DNA of 64,000 nt from Geotrypetes seraphini (GCF_902459505.1 NC_047093.1:73478308-73542307); one strand, 5' to 3'; shown: positions 21,430 to 32,999, counted from the stretch's first letter. Made by a program: numbers and translations. The notes: generated by a model not told the origin, from the letters alone.

Positions 21430-21584
21430 TTTTTAGTGACTCGCTGCCTGCCTGTATTTGCATGCCGTTCCCCCTCATTTGCATGCGTGGATCAGATCGG
21501 GAGTAAGGTTAATGAATCAGGCCGGGATCGCTAAGTGATAGCAAAGTAGTCGGGACATGATCGGTGTCCTTAGTGAATCTAGTG
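21430..21584. mobile_element. GGGCTAGATTCACTAA family, right-end fragment
   Basis: Contains CTCATTTGCATGCGTGGATC, GATCGG words and the terminus CTTAGTGAATCTAG, as at the right end of the 17309-18013 element. Left part missing. Confidence 0.7.
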
Positions 21585-22056
21585 GCATAAATACTCTCCA
21601 AGCAGCCCCCAAACTGTGGGAGGTCTAGTCAAGAAGGATTCAAGTGATACAGGACCTGTCTCAGCAGCTTTTCTGCTAAAGAGGCTCAGGGCTTGACAAC
21701 CTGTAGACTTTACCAACAGCAGTTCTCAAAACAGAGTCTGAACTGATAGCAGAGTCTGGCACAGAGTCTCTCAGCCAGTGAGTTCTGCAGCAGGCCCTCC
21801 CTTTCCTTCCACATGAACTCCCTGCTATATAGGAGCCCCATGTAAAAGGTGAGGGTGCTGGAATGCCTGTCAGCATGTGCTGGATATAGGAATCTCTGAA
21901 ATTAAGATGCTGGCTACAATCCAGGACCTTCTTGGTGAATTGAGAGGATGTGGGAGGAGGTCCTGCAGGGACAGGTGGGTAGGAGGGAAATTTCATGGGG
22001 AGGAAGGCAATCCATCTCCCATATTCCCTCTTCTGAAGATATCCCTCTCCCTGGCT
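21585..22056. other. No feature recognised
   Basis: Unique-looking sequence without coding or repeat signature. Confidence 0.45.
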
Positions 22057-22064
22057 CTCTAAGG

Positions 22065-22370
22065 TAGTGGTCTCAAACTCATGGCCTGGGGGGCCACATG
22101 CGACCCACCAAGTACTATTTTGAGGCCCTCGGTATGTTTATCATAATCACAAAAGTAAAATAAAACAGTTTCTTGATCATATGTCTCTTTAGCTGTAAAT
22201 TACAATATTATTATTAAGACTTAGCCAAAAGGAAAGATTTATAAAGCTATAAAGAGTTTTACTTCATGCAAAACTGTCATTTCTTTAATAAGACATTAAC
22301 TATTTTTTCTGCGGCCCTCCAAGTACCTACAAATCCAAAATGTGGCCCTGCAAAGAGTTTGAGACCACTG
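22065..22370. mobile_element. Charlie-like hAT non-autonomous element
   Basis: 306 bp with termini TAGTGGTCTCAAACTC and GAGTTTGAGACCACTG and a perfect 8-bp TSD CTCTAAGG (22057-22064 and 22371-22378). The sub-terminal GGCCCTC / GAGGGCCGCA words and AT-rich core resemble Charlie-type hAT MITEs. Confidence 0.9.
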
Positions 22371-22639
22371 CTCTAAGGGGATGACTACAGTTGCTATGAG
22401 GGAAGAGCCACTGAAAAATGTTTCCTTGGTTGCTTAGAATTTGTTCTTATGCTAATGTCTGATACTAAAGAGAACTGGTGAAAAAAAGAAATAAAAATCA
22501 TGCTATTGTCTGCAAAGCAGTGATAGGAAAATGGGTGGGAGAGGTCAGGCTGTGTGTGTACATAGTGTAGAACAGGAAATGGAGTCTCAAGGAACAAGAT
22601 TAGGATTAGAATAAGCCAGTTTTCCAAACCTGGCGATCT

Positions 22640-22680
22640 AACAGCCAGTTGGATTTTCAGGATATCTGTAATCTATATTT
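22640..22680. repeat. Half of the palindromic hAT-like MITE
   Basis: AGCCAGTTGGATTTTCAGGATATC matches the sub-terminal arm of the MITE family at 11287. The rest is gone. Confidence 0.45.
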
Positions 22681-22695
22681 AAAATTTATAGACTG

Positions 22696-23200
22696 CTACA
22701 GTGTTTCCCCGAAAATAAGACAGTCTTATATTAATTTTGGGCCCCAAAAATGCACTAGGGCTTATTTTTGGAGTAAGTCTTATTTTTTTCATGTACATGA
22801 TCATCTCTCCCTTCCTCTCCTTCAACCCAATTCTTCCTATTTCCTTTCTCTCCCCCCACATGTGCAGCATCTTTCCTCCCCTATCACCCATCCCCTTGTG
22901 CCTTCCCTCTGCAGCATCTTTCTATCTATCCCTCCCATCCCTCTGTGCAGCAGAACCCTTGCACTGTGCATAGCATCTTTATATCCCTTCCTCCCTCCCT
23001 CCTATCCCTCGTGCAGCAGAACCCTTGCACAGCTTCTATCCCTCCCTTCCCTGCAGCAAAATCCTTGAGCAGCCTGCCCCCACTGCGCAGCCGAATTCCC
23101 GCTGACATTCCCATCCTTCCATCTCTCCCACCCATCCGAACCCCAAGACCTACATACCTCCCTCCAACCGCAAGACCTACATACCTCCCTCCAAAGAGCA
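22696..23200. mobile_element. Unclassified element with CAGTGTTTCCCCGAAAATAAG end
   Basis: The left terminus CAGTGTTTCCCCGAAAATAAG and the internal repeated TCTTATTTT words match a repeat type I recall from reptiles and amphibians (hAT-like). The remainder (22800-23190) is CT-rich with a duplicated CCTACATACCTCCCTCCAA. The right end is not found. Confidence 0.5.
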
Positions 23201-23408
23201 GCGTCGGCAGCACTCTAAACAGGCTGCTTCATGGCCTTCTCCCTTTGGGGCATTCCATGTGCCACGTTACTGATGACTACTTCAAAAAATTGCGAGCCGG
23301 AGGAGGAATTCAAGATGGCGGACGCTATCTAGCTGAGCTTGGAAGGCTTAGTGTCTTTCTTCAAATTTCTATAACGAATATCCTGGAAAGCTGTTACCTT
23401 TTGCCGAT

Positions 23409-24759
23409 ATGCCCTAAACTAAGAGGAAGCAGCTCAGTTGCCACTACTCACATCGTCGCTGGCCCATCAGACGATCCAGCGTTTCCTGCAGCCGCTGAGC
23501 CCAGCTGACACCTGGATATCCCCGCGGCGGTTGAGTTCCGCGTCGGACTTGAGTGAGAGAGCACTCGAGTCCCTGGATTTGCTGACATCATTGTCACCGC
23601 TGCTTCTCTCTTTGCCACCGTGTCCAGCAGGAGCACAGAGTATTGAGCTTGGCCCCGAGGGAGAGGAGCAGGAGATCCCGGAGCAGGCATTGGGAGGAGC
23701 TAATGCCCCAGTTGGAATGCTAGACCGAAAGATCGCTGAATGGGGAGGGAGGATCAGCAACTACCCCAGCAGTGACACTGGAGATACTCCTGGAGGCTAT
23801 TAAGGTGGATGTGAAGGTTGAGAAGACTGCCTCGGATATGGAGGTATTGGTTCAGAAAATGGATACTTTTTCAGATAGTTTGCTTAAAGTTAAACAAGAA
23901 TGCATGGACAAAATACAAACTGAGTCAGCCTCCTTGAAAAACTCAATTACCACTATAATTAAAGAACAAAACTTTGCTGCTCGTAAAATATAAATGATAG
24001 AGAACTATAATAGAAGATTGAACTTGAGAGTTCTAAACTGCCTGAGGATACCAGCAATATCACCGATTGAGATTTTTAAAAAATTTCTTATCGAGTGTTT
24101 GAATTTTCCACAAGACCAGATACTGCCCATAAATAAAACGTACTTTTTGCCTGTTTCAAAAAGAAATTCTGATAATAATCATATACCTAGGGGTATATGA
24201 TTTCTGACAAAGACATAGAAACATAGAAATAGATGGCAGATAAGGGCCACGGCCCATCTAATCTGCCCACCCCAATGACCCTCCCCTACCTTTCTCTGTG
24301 AATAGATCCCACGTGTCTATCCCATTTGGCCTTAAAATCAGGCACGCTGCTGGCCTCAATAACCTGAAGTGGAAGACTATTCCAGCGATCAACCACCCTT
24401 TCAGCAGTATTAGAGGAACCGTCCATAGAAGTTAAAGAAAGAGTAACTCTAATTGTTAACTTTATCTTTGAACAAGATCTTAATTCAGTGATGAGGTTAT
24501 TTTTTAAATAGTCTGGAAGATTCTTCTGTGGTCAACGTCTATGGTTGTATCATGATGTAACTAGAGTAACTTGGGAAAGGCGAAATTGTTTTTGGGAATG
24601 AGAGAAGAGACAAGGAGGCTAGGTGCTACATTTTTGTTAGCCTATCCATGCAAATGTGTTATTAAGTTTATGGGATTAAAATATGTGTTCTTCACACCAG
24701 AACATCTACGATTCTTTTTAGATCTCAAGGGTTTGCCTAGTGGTGGGACTGTAGCTTAA
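23409..24759 (+). pseudogene. L1-type ORF1 protein of the HAL1-like element
   Basis: An ATG at 23409 in CATATGCCC context is the likely start (MP-K-KR-type N-terminus, broken at codon 3). Then come a Ser/Pro-rich region, a Glu-rich GPEGEEQEIPEQ stretch (near 23660), a coiled-coil segment of about 70 residues (23780-23990), and an RRM-like start, ENYNRRLNLRVLN (24000). The C-terminal domain resumes after the insertion with LGATFLLAYPCKCVIKF and ends LKGLPSGGTVA at 24757-24759. Length without the insert is about 380 codons, normal for L1 ORF1. Breaks: an early stop, a frame change near 23780, a TAA at 23991 and the insertion. Confidence 0.8.
24208..24415 (-). mobile_element. CR1-clade 3' fragment inserted in L1 ORF1
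   Basis: Plus-strand ACATAGAAACATAGAAATAG is the inverted octamer tail (TTCTATGT)n. It is followed by GATGGCAGATAAGGGCC.CGGCCCATCTAATCTGCCC, and ends near TGGAAGACTATTCCAGCG, the complement of the ORF2 C-terminal region. Same subfamily as 36572-37190. Confidence 0.8.
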
Positions 24760-25388
24760 AAATAATGCTGGGTTGTAGTGTTTAAGTTTTTTCTTTGCAA
24801 TGTTACTCCCTGTAATCTTTTTATTTCCTTCTTCCTTTTAATTGAGGTCTAAGGAAGAGTTAGTTTCATAATAATTTTTACTTTTAAATGTTATAATGTT
24901 TCATGATGTTAATTTTGTAGGAATATGACTCTGTATTTCTATAACAAGTAGTTTATACTTGTAAAGTATGTTAAATTTAATAAAAATTAAATTAAAAAAA
25001 AAATTGCGAGCCATGGAATTGAGGGTGAAGTACTCACGTGGATTAAAAACTGGCTGGCGGATAGGAAACAGAGAGTGGGAGTAAATGGACAATACTCAGA
25101 TCCCAGGGTTCGGTGCTTGGACCCGTGCTCTTCAACATATTTCTAAATGATCTGGAAATTGGTACGACGAGTGAGGTGATTAAATTTGCAGATGATACGA
25201 AGTTATTCAGAGTATTGAAGACGTGGGAGGATTGCGAAGATCTGCAATGTGACATAAACATACTTGAGAAATGGGCTGCGACATAGCAAATGAGGTTTAA
25301 CATGCATGTTGGTAATAAAAATCTTATACACGAATACAGGATGTCTGGTGCGGTACTTGGAGAGACCCCCCAGGAAAGAGACTTGGGA

Positions 25389-25500
25389 GTAATAATAATA
25401 ATAATAACAGTTTATATACCGCAATACCGTTAAGTTCTATGCGGTTTACAGAAGATTAGTGGGGTACAAGTTGAGTTGACGTACAAGTTGAGTTAACTTA
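25389..25500 (-). mobile_element. L2-type tail insertion inside CR1
   Basis: (TAA)n at 25390 followed by CAGTTTATATACCGCAATACC and CTATGCGGTTTACAGA is the inverted 3' tail of an L2/SINE-type element. CR1 sequence resumes after it with AAGTCAGTGAAGCC. Confidence 0.65.
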
Positions 25501-26194
25501 AGGGACAAGTCAGTGAAGCCATCCATGCAATGCATGGCAGCGGTGGTGAAATGGGTGAACAGAATGCTTTGAATGATTAAGAAGGGGATCACGAACAGAT
25601 CGGAGAAGGTTATCATGCCGCTGTACCGGGTCATGGTATGCCCTCACCTGAAATACTTCGTCCAGCACTGGTCGCCACACATGAAGAAGGGCACAGAACT
25701 ACTTGAAAGGGTCCAGACTAAAATGGTTAAGGGGCTGGAGGAGTTGCCGTACAGTGAGAGATTAGAGAAACTGTGCCTCTTCTCCCTTGAAAAGAGGAGA
25801 CTGAGAGGGGATATGATTGAAACATTCAAGATAATGAAGTAAATAGACTTAGTAGATAAGAGACAGGTTGTTCACCCTCTCCAAGGCAGAGAGAACGAGA
25901 TGGCACTCTCTAAAGTTAAAAGGGGATCGATTCCGTACAAACGTAAGGAAGTTCTTCACCCAGAGAGTGGTAGAAAACTGGAACGCTCTACTGGAGGTTG
26001 TTATAGGGGAAAACACTCTCCAGGGATTCAAGATAAAGTTAGACAAGTTCCTGCTGAACCATAACGTACGCAGGTAAAGCTAGTCTTAGTTAGGACACTG
26101 GTCTTTGACCAAAGGGCCGCCGCATGAACTGACTGCTGGGCACGATGAACCACTGGTCTGACCCAGCAGCGGCAATTCTTATGTTCTTATGTTC

Positions 26195-27180
26195 AAGGGG
26201 GTCAGTGACACCTGAAAGCACAAAGCTTGCGGTTTGTTTATACATGGCACTTTCTGTTACATCTCCTCTGGAGTTTGTTTGTATGGTGATCAATCTGTTG
26301 CCACGAACTAGACTTGCAGAAATGAGAACACATAGAGCTTTGCACATCTCCCACATAGAGGCGGAACACAGTGTTGTCTCCTGTTTTTCTTTTGCAAATG
26401 AACTGTGCAGAGGTGTTTCTGATCTGCTCTGCTTAGCTTTTCAATCTACAGGCTCAGACAAGCAGAATCGGATGTTGAGGAAACTGGACATGCGAAGAGT
26501 TCTGTTTCAGTACTTGGAGAAGACCAATGATTTTCACCTTTCAGACCATCAGTTCGTGCTTACCAGTCAGTCCCAATGTGGTAGGCTGGTGTCCAAAGCT
26601 TCTATAGCTAGATAGATTTGCATGGCACACTCGACTAGGAGTGTCGTGTCTTCCTGGGCAAAATCTTGGACAGTTCCTCCTGCAGAGATTTGTAGAGCAG
26701 CCACTTGGTCTACTCTGAATACTTTTTCCAGATTTTACAGAGTGGAAGTGGCGGCTTGAGAGGACACCACTTTTGGGTTCTCGGTCTTGCGGGTAGACTC
26801 ATCTGTCCCACCATGGACATCAGCCATTGTTTTGGTATGACACCATACATATGGACTCCAGAGGAAATGTAACAGAATGTAAGATTAGGTTATTACCTGG
26901 ATAATCTTCTTTCTGTTAATCTCTGGAGTCTGTATGGCCTGCCCTCAGTATGTTCTGTTTTGCCTACTTTTCTGCCTTGGATATTTTTGGATTCCAGGCT
27001 TGGAGTTTATCTGTCAGTCAGATGGCTAAGCGCAATGAGATCTTGTATAAGTAAGTATATTCCTTAGCCTCTGGCTCCCTTATTGTTAGTGCTAGTTGCA
27101 CATAGTAGGTTAGTTCTCTATGGTTGTCTTAAATAGCATTTTTGTTCTAATTCTTATTTTCTAAGTTACAGAGCAGAACA
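26195..27180 (+). mobile_element. DIRS-like retroelement fossil (tyrosine recombinase part)
   Basis: A stretch around 26460-26760 resembles the C-terminal half of the tyrosine recombinase of DIRS-like elements, ending in an EICRAATW..L.TF.RFYR motif typical of that family. Flanking sequence up to about 27180 looks like the non-coding end of the same element. It is broken and incomplete; boundaries are uncertain. The block 26280-26380 has an inverted, diverged counterpart at about 29515-29595. Confidence 0.6.
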
Positions 27181-27217
27181 GACTTGTGTACTATATGCAA
27201 GATATTTCCCCGTGCCC

Positions 27218-29487
27218 CTCATAATATGAACAAGTTCAAGGTTGAGGTAGGAATACTGAAAGGAAAGAGAACCATAGCGACAACTTTTAACTTCAGGAAA
27301 GGAAACTACGAAGCAATGAGGGAAATGGTAAGGAAGAAACTTAGGAACACTTCCTAAAAAATGGCAAATGGTAGAACATGTCTGGTCTTTTTCAAGGACA
27401 CGGTGAGCGAGGCGCAAAATCAGTATATCCCCAGATTCAGAAAGGGGTGCAAAAAGAGTCGAACAAAAGACCCAGCGTGGATAACTAAAATAGTGAAGGA
27501 AGCGATAGGCAATAAGAAAAATTCATTCAGGAACTGGAAAGAGCACAAGAAGTATCAAAAAGAATGTGTGGTTCGAATGTGTGGCACGTGTGGTTCGAAA
27601 AGCCAAAAGAGAGTATGAAGAGAGGATAGCCAGGGAAGCACGAAATTTCAAACCGTTCTTTAGATATGTTAAAGGGAAGCAGCCGGCTAGGGAGGAGGTG
27701 GGATCGCTGGACGACGGAGACAGGAAAGAAGTGGTGAAGGAGGAGAAAGAAGTCGTGGAAAGACTAAATATGTTCTTTTCGTTTGTATTTACAATGAAGA
27801 CACAACCAACATACCAGAACCTAAGCAATTCTTCAATGGAAATCAAGCAGAAAAATTAACATCCATGGAAGTGAGACTTGAAGATATGCGCAGGCAGATA
27901 GAAAAACTAAAAACTGACAAATCCCCGGGTCCGGATGGAATCCATCCAAGGTTTCTAAAGGAATTAAAGGAGGAGATAGTGGAACTACTGCGGCAAATTT
28001 GCAATCTCTCCCTGAAAACAGGCGTGATCCCGGAGGACTGGAAGATAGCTAATGTTACGTCCATCTTTAAAAAGGGATCAAGAGGTGGCCCGGGAAACTA
28101 CAGACCGGTGAGTCTGACCTCGGTTCTGGGGAAAATGGCAGAAGCACTGATTAAAGAAAACATCGATGAACATTTTGAAAGAAACAAACTTCTGATAACC
28201 AGCCAACATGGTTTCTGCAAGAGGAGATCATGCCTAACTAACTTATTGCACTTTTTTGAGGAATTAACAACGGATGGACAGAGGAGACCCCATAGACATC
28301 ATATACCTAGATTTCCAAAAAGCCTATGACAAGGTGCCTCATGAACGTCTATTCCGGAAACTGAAGAACCATGGGGTGGAAGGAGACGTACATAGATGGA
28401 TCAGAAACTGGTTGGCATGTAGGAAACAGAGGGTAGGGATGAAGGGCCACTACTTGGACTGGAGGAGGGTCACGAGTGGTGTTCCGCAGGGCTTGGTGCT
28501 CGGGCCACTGCTATTTAATATATTAATAAATGATCTAGAAACAGGGACGAAGTGTGAGATATTAAAATTTGCGGACGACACCAAACTATTTAGTGGAGCT
28601 TGGAATAAAGAGGACTACAAAAAATTGCAAAGGGACTTCAACAAACTAGGGGAATGGATAACGAGATGGCAGATGAAGTTCAACGTTGAGAAATGTAAAA
28701 TATTACATGTGGGAAGCAGAAACCCAAGGTACAACTATACGATGGGAGGGATGTTATTGAATAAGAGTATCCAAGAAAGGGACTTGGGGGGTAATGGTGG
28801 ACATGACAATGAAGCCGATGGCATAGTGCGCAGCGGCCACTAAGAGAGCGAATAGAATGCTAGGCATAATCAAGAAGGGTATTACAACCAGAACGAAAGA
28901 AGTTGTCCTGCCGTTGTATTGGGCGATGGTGCGTCCGCATCTGGAATACTGCGTCCATTGTTGGTCGCCGTACCTTAAGAAGGATATGGCATTACTCAAG
29001 AGGGTTCAGAGGAGAGCGACACATCTGGAAAAGGGATGAAAAACCTTTCATACGCTGAGAGACTGGAGAAACTGGGTGTCTTATTCCTGGAGAAGAGGAG
29101 ACTTAGAGGGGATATGATAGAGACTTACAAGATCATGAAGCGCGTAGAGAGGGAAAGATTCTTCAAACTTTCAAAGAATAAAAGAACAAGAGGGCATTCG
29201 GAAAATTTGAAAGGGGACAGATTCAAAACGAATGCTAGTAAGTTCTTCTTTAACCAACGTGTGGTGGATACCTGGAATGCGCTTCCAGAGGACGTAATAG
29301 GACAGAGTACAGTACTGGGGTTTAAGAAAGGATTGGACAATTTCCTGCTGGAAAAGGGAATAGAGGGATATAGATAGAGGATTACTGCACAGGTCCTGGA
29401 CCTGTTGGGCCACCGCGTGAGTGAACTGCTGAGCACGACGGACCTCAGGTCTGACCCAGCAGAGGCATTGCTTATGTTCTGTTCCAG
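27218..29487 (+). mobile_element. CR1-clade LINE, 5'-truncated, 2.3 kb
   Basis: Alignment to the copy at 59.3 kb starts in the linker after the endonuclease (KFKVEVGILKGKRT-like) and continues through RT to the 3' tail GAGGCATTGCTTATGTTCTG. No TSD seen. RT motifs SPGPDGIHPRFLKEL, FQKAYDKVPHERL, SGVPQGLVLGPLLF and KFADDTKLF are all present. Confidence 0.9.
27260..29377 (+). pseudogene. CR1 ORF2 fragment, broken
   Basis: Frames shift near 27590, 27860, 28290, 28850 and 29037. An internal duplication of GTGTGGTTCGAA (27568-27600) accounts for one of them. FADD is intact (near 28567). The 154- and 189-codon open pieces (27865-28329 and 28274-28843) cover the RT fingers and palm. No endonuclease domain, because of 5' truncation. 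It cannot make an active protein. Confidence 0.85.
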
Positions 29488-29589
29488 TGGAGCTCGATTG
29501 CTTTGGGTTGTAACTGGAGAAGACGTTGTGCTCTGCCTCATTGTGGGAGGTACTCAAAGCTGTAAGTATTCTCACTTCTGCAAGTCCAG

Positions 29590-30655
29590 TTTGTGGGGTG
29601 GGGTGGGGTGCGCCGTGGGTAGGAGGGGTTGGGCTCCCTCCTGCCGGTATTGTTTCGGGGGGGGGGAGGGGGAGGTATCGCCTTGGCAGGAGGAGATGGG
29701 CTCTCTCCTGCCGGTATTGTTTTGGCAGGAGGGGTTGGGCTCCATCCTTCCGATATTTGAGGGAGTCGGGGGTTTCGGGGGCTCGTGCCTTAGCAGGAGG
29801 GATTGGGCTCCCTCCTGCCAGTATTGTCGGGGATGGGGGTGTGGATCGCGGCAGGTTAGATGCCTAATCTCTCCTATTGCGATCCCCCCGAACTAAGAAC
29901 ATAAGAACATAAGCAGTGCCTCTGCTGGATCAGACCAGGGGTCCATCCTGCCCAGCAATCTGCTCACGCTGCGGCCCATCAGGTCCAGGACCTGTATAAT
30001 GATCTCTATCTATACCCTTCTATCCCTTTCTTCTTCAGGAATTCATCCAATCCCTTCTTGAACCCTGATACCGTACCCTGTCCTATCACACCCTCTGGAA
30101 GCGCATTCCAGGCATCCATCACCCTTTGGGTGAAGAAGAACTTCCTAGCATTGGTTCTGAATCTGTCCCCTCTTAATTTATTTGAATACTCTCTCGTTCT
30201 TGTAGTTTCAGAAAGTTTGAAGAATCTGTCCCTCTCCACTTTCTCTATGCTCTTTATGATCTTGTAAGACTCTATCATGTCCCGTCTGAGTCTTCGCGGA
30301 CCTTGGCAGGAGAGATTAGGCATCTGTCCTGCCACGATCGTTGCCGGGGATCCCCCCCGGATTCTGTAACTGGTGTTGTTTTTGACAGACGCTTGTTTCA
30401 GAATCCAGGTGAAGGACTGGCCCCTCCTTCACCTAAAAGGTCTTGTTTTGGGGGGTTTGGGACTTGGGCAGTTTTTTGGTTGATAATGTCTTCTAAGGTT
30501 AGACGTAGTGGTGGTCTAGGTGATTAAACTGCAGAACGTAGAGGTAGGCCATTCTCAAAAAAACACCTCATTTTCCTTGCTGCTACTTTCAGCATTTAGG
30601 GCCTTAGGCCAAAAGGGGACTTAGATGTTTTTTTTATTATGCCCCTCTACGTATG
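29590..30655. mobile_element. Tandem-hairpin DNA element, copy 1 (right part), split by CR1
   Basis: Units of GGCAGGAGGGGTTGGGCTCC followed by CTCCTGCC (each a hairpin) repeat from 29590 to 29890 and resume after 30297. The 3' end (TAGACGTAGTGGTGGTCTAG ... GGCCTTAGGCCAAAAGGGGA ... TTTATTATGCCCC) matches the copy at 43011-44296. A CR1 copy sits inside. No coding potential; superfamily unknown. Confidence 0.7.
29886..30297 (-). mobile_element. CR1-clade LINE, short 3' copy
   Basis: AAGAACATAAGAACATAAGC marks the inverted octamer tail; the 109-codon minus-strand frame (30335-30006) ends with FFFTQRVMDAWNALPEG.., the last part of ORF2. 5'-truncated near 30297 and inserted in the tandem-hairpin element. 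Confidence 0.88.
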
Positions 30656-31423
30656 TAAATTATGTAAACTTCTTAGTTTTAAATGGTATATAAAATTTTA
30701 AAACAAATAAATATAAAGTTTTTAATAAACATCAACATAAATTTCATCTGTACTGTGTACAGGTGGATCAGAAAAACCAAAATACCTGTGTATCTTGGAG
30801 TCATGTCACCAGGGTCTGCTTAATTTAATCTGCTTTATTGTATGCATACTCGTCTAAACTGAAGGACAAACTGGAAAATTCAGTGTCTTAGAAGACAGAA
30901 TTTTTTTGTGAGCATTGATTAAGTTGATAAAGTTGATAAACTAGCAAGTTTTTATTTCAGCTTCCAAAAACTTTGACCAGGGAGTGGGTATTCTCATCAA
31001 ATGGTGAAATCTCAGTTTTAAAAGTACTTTATGCAGTCCAGCGTTGCTGTATTGTGGTCCAAGCACTTTCATTCATCTGCGAGAGCATGATAAAATATTT
31101 ACAGCACACTAATTGGCTGGCATATCTGCACTTACGGGAAGCTTATGACCCAAATGTGTTACTAGCATCAGCCCATTCTATTTTCTATACAGGTGAATAA
31201 TTGATTTTAAGATGCCCTGCTGGTTTGGGAATTCTGTCTCTGATTCATTTGCACTTCTTTTTGCGTGGGACTGTGAGGTTGGAGATCTCTATGCAGTCTA
31301 ACGCATCTGAGCTTCTATTTCAACTGCCATATCAGGTACTGGCAATTTCTTGCCTCAGATCCAGAGAGGTGCTGAAGATAGTGGTGCTTTGATAATTCAA
31401 CACATGCAGGTGAAGCCTTCCAT
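30656..31423. other. No feature recognised
   Basis: AT-rich unique-looking sequence; a 76-codon frame at 30973-31200 has no recognisable similarity and no splice context. Confidence 0.4.
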
Positions 31424-32880
31424 TAAGAACATAAGAATTGCCACTGCTGGGTCAGACCAGTGGTCCATTGTGCCCAGCAGTCCGCTCACACGGTGGCCCT
31501 CTGGTCAAAGACCAGTGCTCTAAATGAATCCAGCCTCACCTGCGTACGTTCCAGTTTGACAGGAACTTGTCCAACTTTGTCTTGAATCCCTGGAGGGTGT
31601 TTTACCTGGAAGAGCGTTCCAGTTTTTTACTACTCTCTGGATGAAGAACTTCCTTACATTTGTACGGAATCTATCCCCTTTCAACTTTAGAGAGTGCCCT
31701 CTCTTTCTCCCTACCTTGGAGAGGGTGAACAACCTGTCTTTATCTACTAAGTCTATTCTCTTCAGTATCTTGAATGTTTCGATCATGTCCCCTTTGTCTC
31801 CTATTTTCAAAGGAGAAGAGGTCCAGTTTCTGTAATCTCTCGCTGTACGGCAACTCCTCCAGCCCCTTAACCATTTTAGTCGCTCTTCTCTGGACCTTTT
31901 CAAGTAGTACCGTGTCCTTCTTCATGTACGGTGACCAGTGCTGGAAACAGTACTCCAGGTGAGGGCGCACCATGGCCCGGTACAGCGGCATGATAACCTT
32001 CTCCGATCTGTTCGTGATCCCCTTCTTAATCATTCCTAGCATTCTGTTCACCCTTGTCGCCACCGCCACGCATTACATGGACAGCTTCATCGACTTATTG
32101 ATCAGAACTCCCAAGTCTCTTTCCTGGGAGGTCTCTCCAAGTACTGCTCCGGACATCCTGTATTCGTGCATGAGATTTTTGTTACCGACATGCATCACTT
32201 TACACTTATCCACGTTGAACCTCATTTGCCATGCTGATGCCCATTTCTCAAGCTTGATTTTGTCATGTTGCAGATCTTCGCAATCCACCCTGTGTCTTAA
32301 CTACTCTGAATAACTTCGTATCATCCACAAATTTAATCACACTCGTCGTACCAATGTCCAGATCATTTATAAAGATGTTGAAGAGCATGGGTCCAAGCAC
32401 TGAGCCCTACAGCACCCCACTGATGACGCCCTTCCAGTCCGAGTATTGTCCATTTACCCCCACTCTCTGTTTCCTATGCTCTAGCCAGTTTTTAATCCAC
32501 GTATTTCGCCCTCGATTCCATGGCTTGCAATTTTCCGAAGTAGTCGTTCATGCGGAACCTTGTTGAATGCCTTCTGAAAATCAACTGGGTTGCCCTTGTC
32601 TATCTGCCTATTTATTCCCTCGAAGAAGTGCAGCAAGTTCGTCAAACAAGATCTGCCTTTGCTAAAATCGTGCTGGCAGGTCCTCATCAGACTGTGTCCG
32701 TCAAGGTGATCAATGATGCGGTCCTTTATCAGCGCCTCTACCATCTTTCCCAGTACCGAGAGCAGACTCACCGGTCTGTAGTTTCCCGGATCTCCCCTCG
32801 AACCTTTTTTGAAGATCGGCGTAACATTTGCCACCTTCCAGTCTTATGGAATCTTTCCCGATTTGATCGACAGATTGGCT
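31424..32880 (-). mobile_element. CR1-clade LINE, 5'-truncated, antisense
   Basis: The plus-strand AAGAACATAAGAATTGCC tail complement opens it; RT-domain text runs to about 32880 on the minus strand. It is the same subfamily as 23250-26193 (shared NKNLMHEYRMSGAVLGETSQ stretch). No TSD found. Confidence 0.88.
31520..32834 (-). pseudogene. CR1 ORF2 reverse transcriptase fragment, broken
   Basis: Minus-strand pieces: ANVTPIFKKGSRGDPGNYRP (32834-32481), then a palm region in which FADD lies between open frames, DCEDLQHDKIKLEKWASAWQ (32288-32073) and AVATRVNRMLGMIKKG to the C-terminus (32069-31520). At least four frame changes. No endonuclease. Confidence 0.82.
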
Positions 32881-32999
32881 ATTAGTTGGAGGTCAAAGAT
32901 GACTTTTTATGTCCTCACTATAAATACTGTTCAGCTCCCCTATCTGTATGAGGGTGATGTGTGCAACAGGTGCATGTATGTATATATATTACTTTTTAA

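Larger units (their letters stand above)
23299..24997 (+). mobile_element. Complete ORF1-only (HAL1-like) L1, nested in CR1
   Basis: The element starts GGAGGAGGAATTCAAGATGG, an L1-style 5' end, and finishes in poly-A. It is flanked by the 15-bp direct repeat AAAAAATTGCGAGCC (23284-23298 and 24998-25012). Between lie a 5' UTR of about 110 bp, ORF1 (23409-24759) and a 3' UTR of about 240 bp. There is no endonuclease or reverse transcriptase. A CR1 tail fragment (24208-24415) has inserted later. Because both ends and the TSD are present, the lack of ORF2 is not simple truncation. Confidence 0.85.
23250..26193 (+). mobile_element. CR1-clade LINE interrupted by an L1
   Basis: CR1 homology begins near 23250, breaks at 23298, resumes at 25013 and runs to the TTCTTATGTTCTTATGTTC tail at 26193. 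Read across the insertion it encodes RT-domain pieces: WIKNWLADRKQRVGV, FADDTKLF (near 25190), a KKGITNRSEKVIMPLYR stretch and the LEEVVIGENTLQGFK-like end. Several frameshifts and a second small insertion (25389-25500) are present. 5'-truncated. Confidence 0.9.

Noticed and set aside
22945-23508. 187-codon frame
   Set aside because: It crosses from CT-rich repeat into CR1 and then L1 sequence, so it cannot be one gene.
30973-31200. 76-codon frame with hydrophobic stretches
   Set aside because: No similarity recognised, AT-rich background, and no acceptor or donor at its edges.
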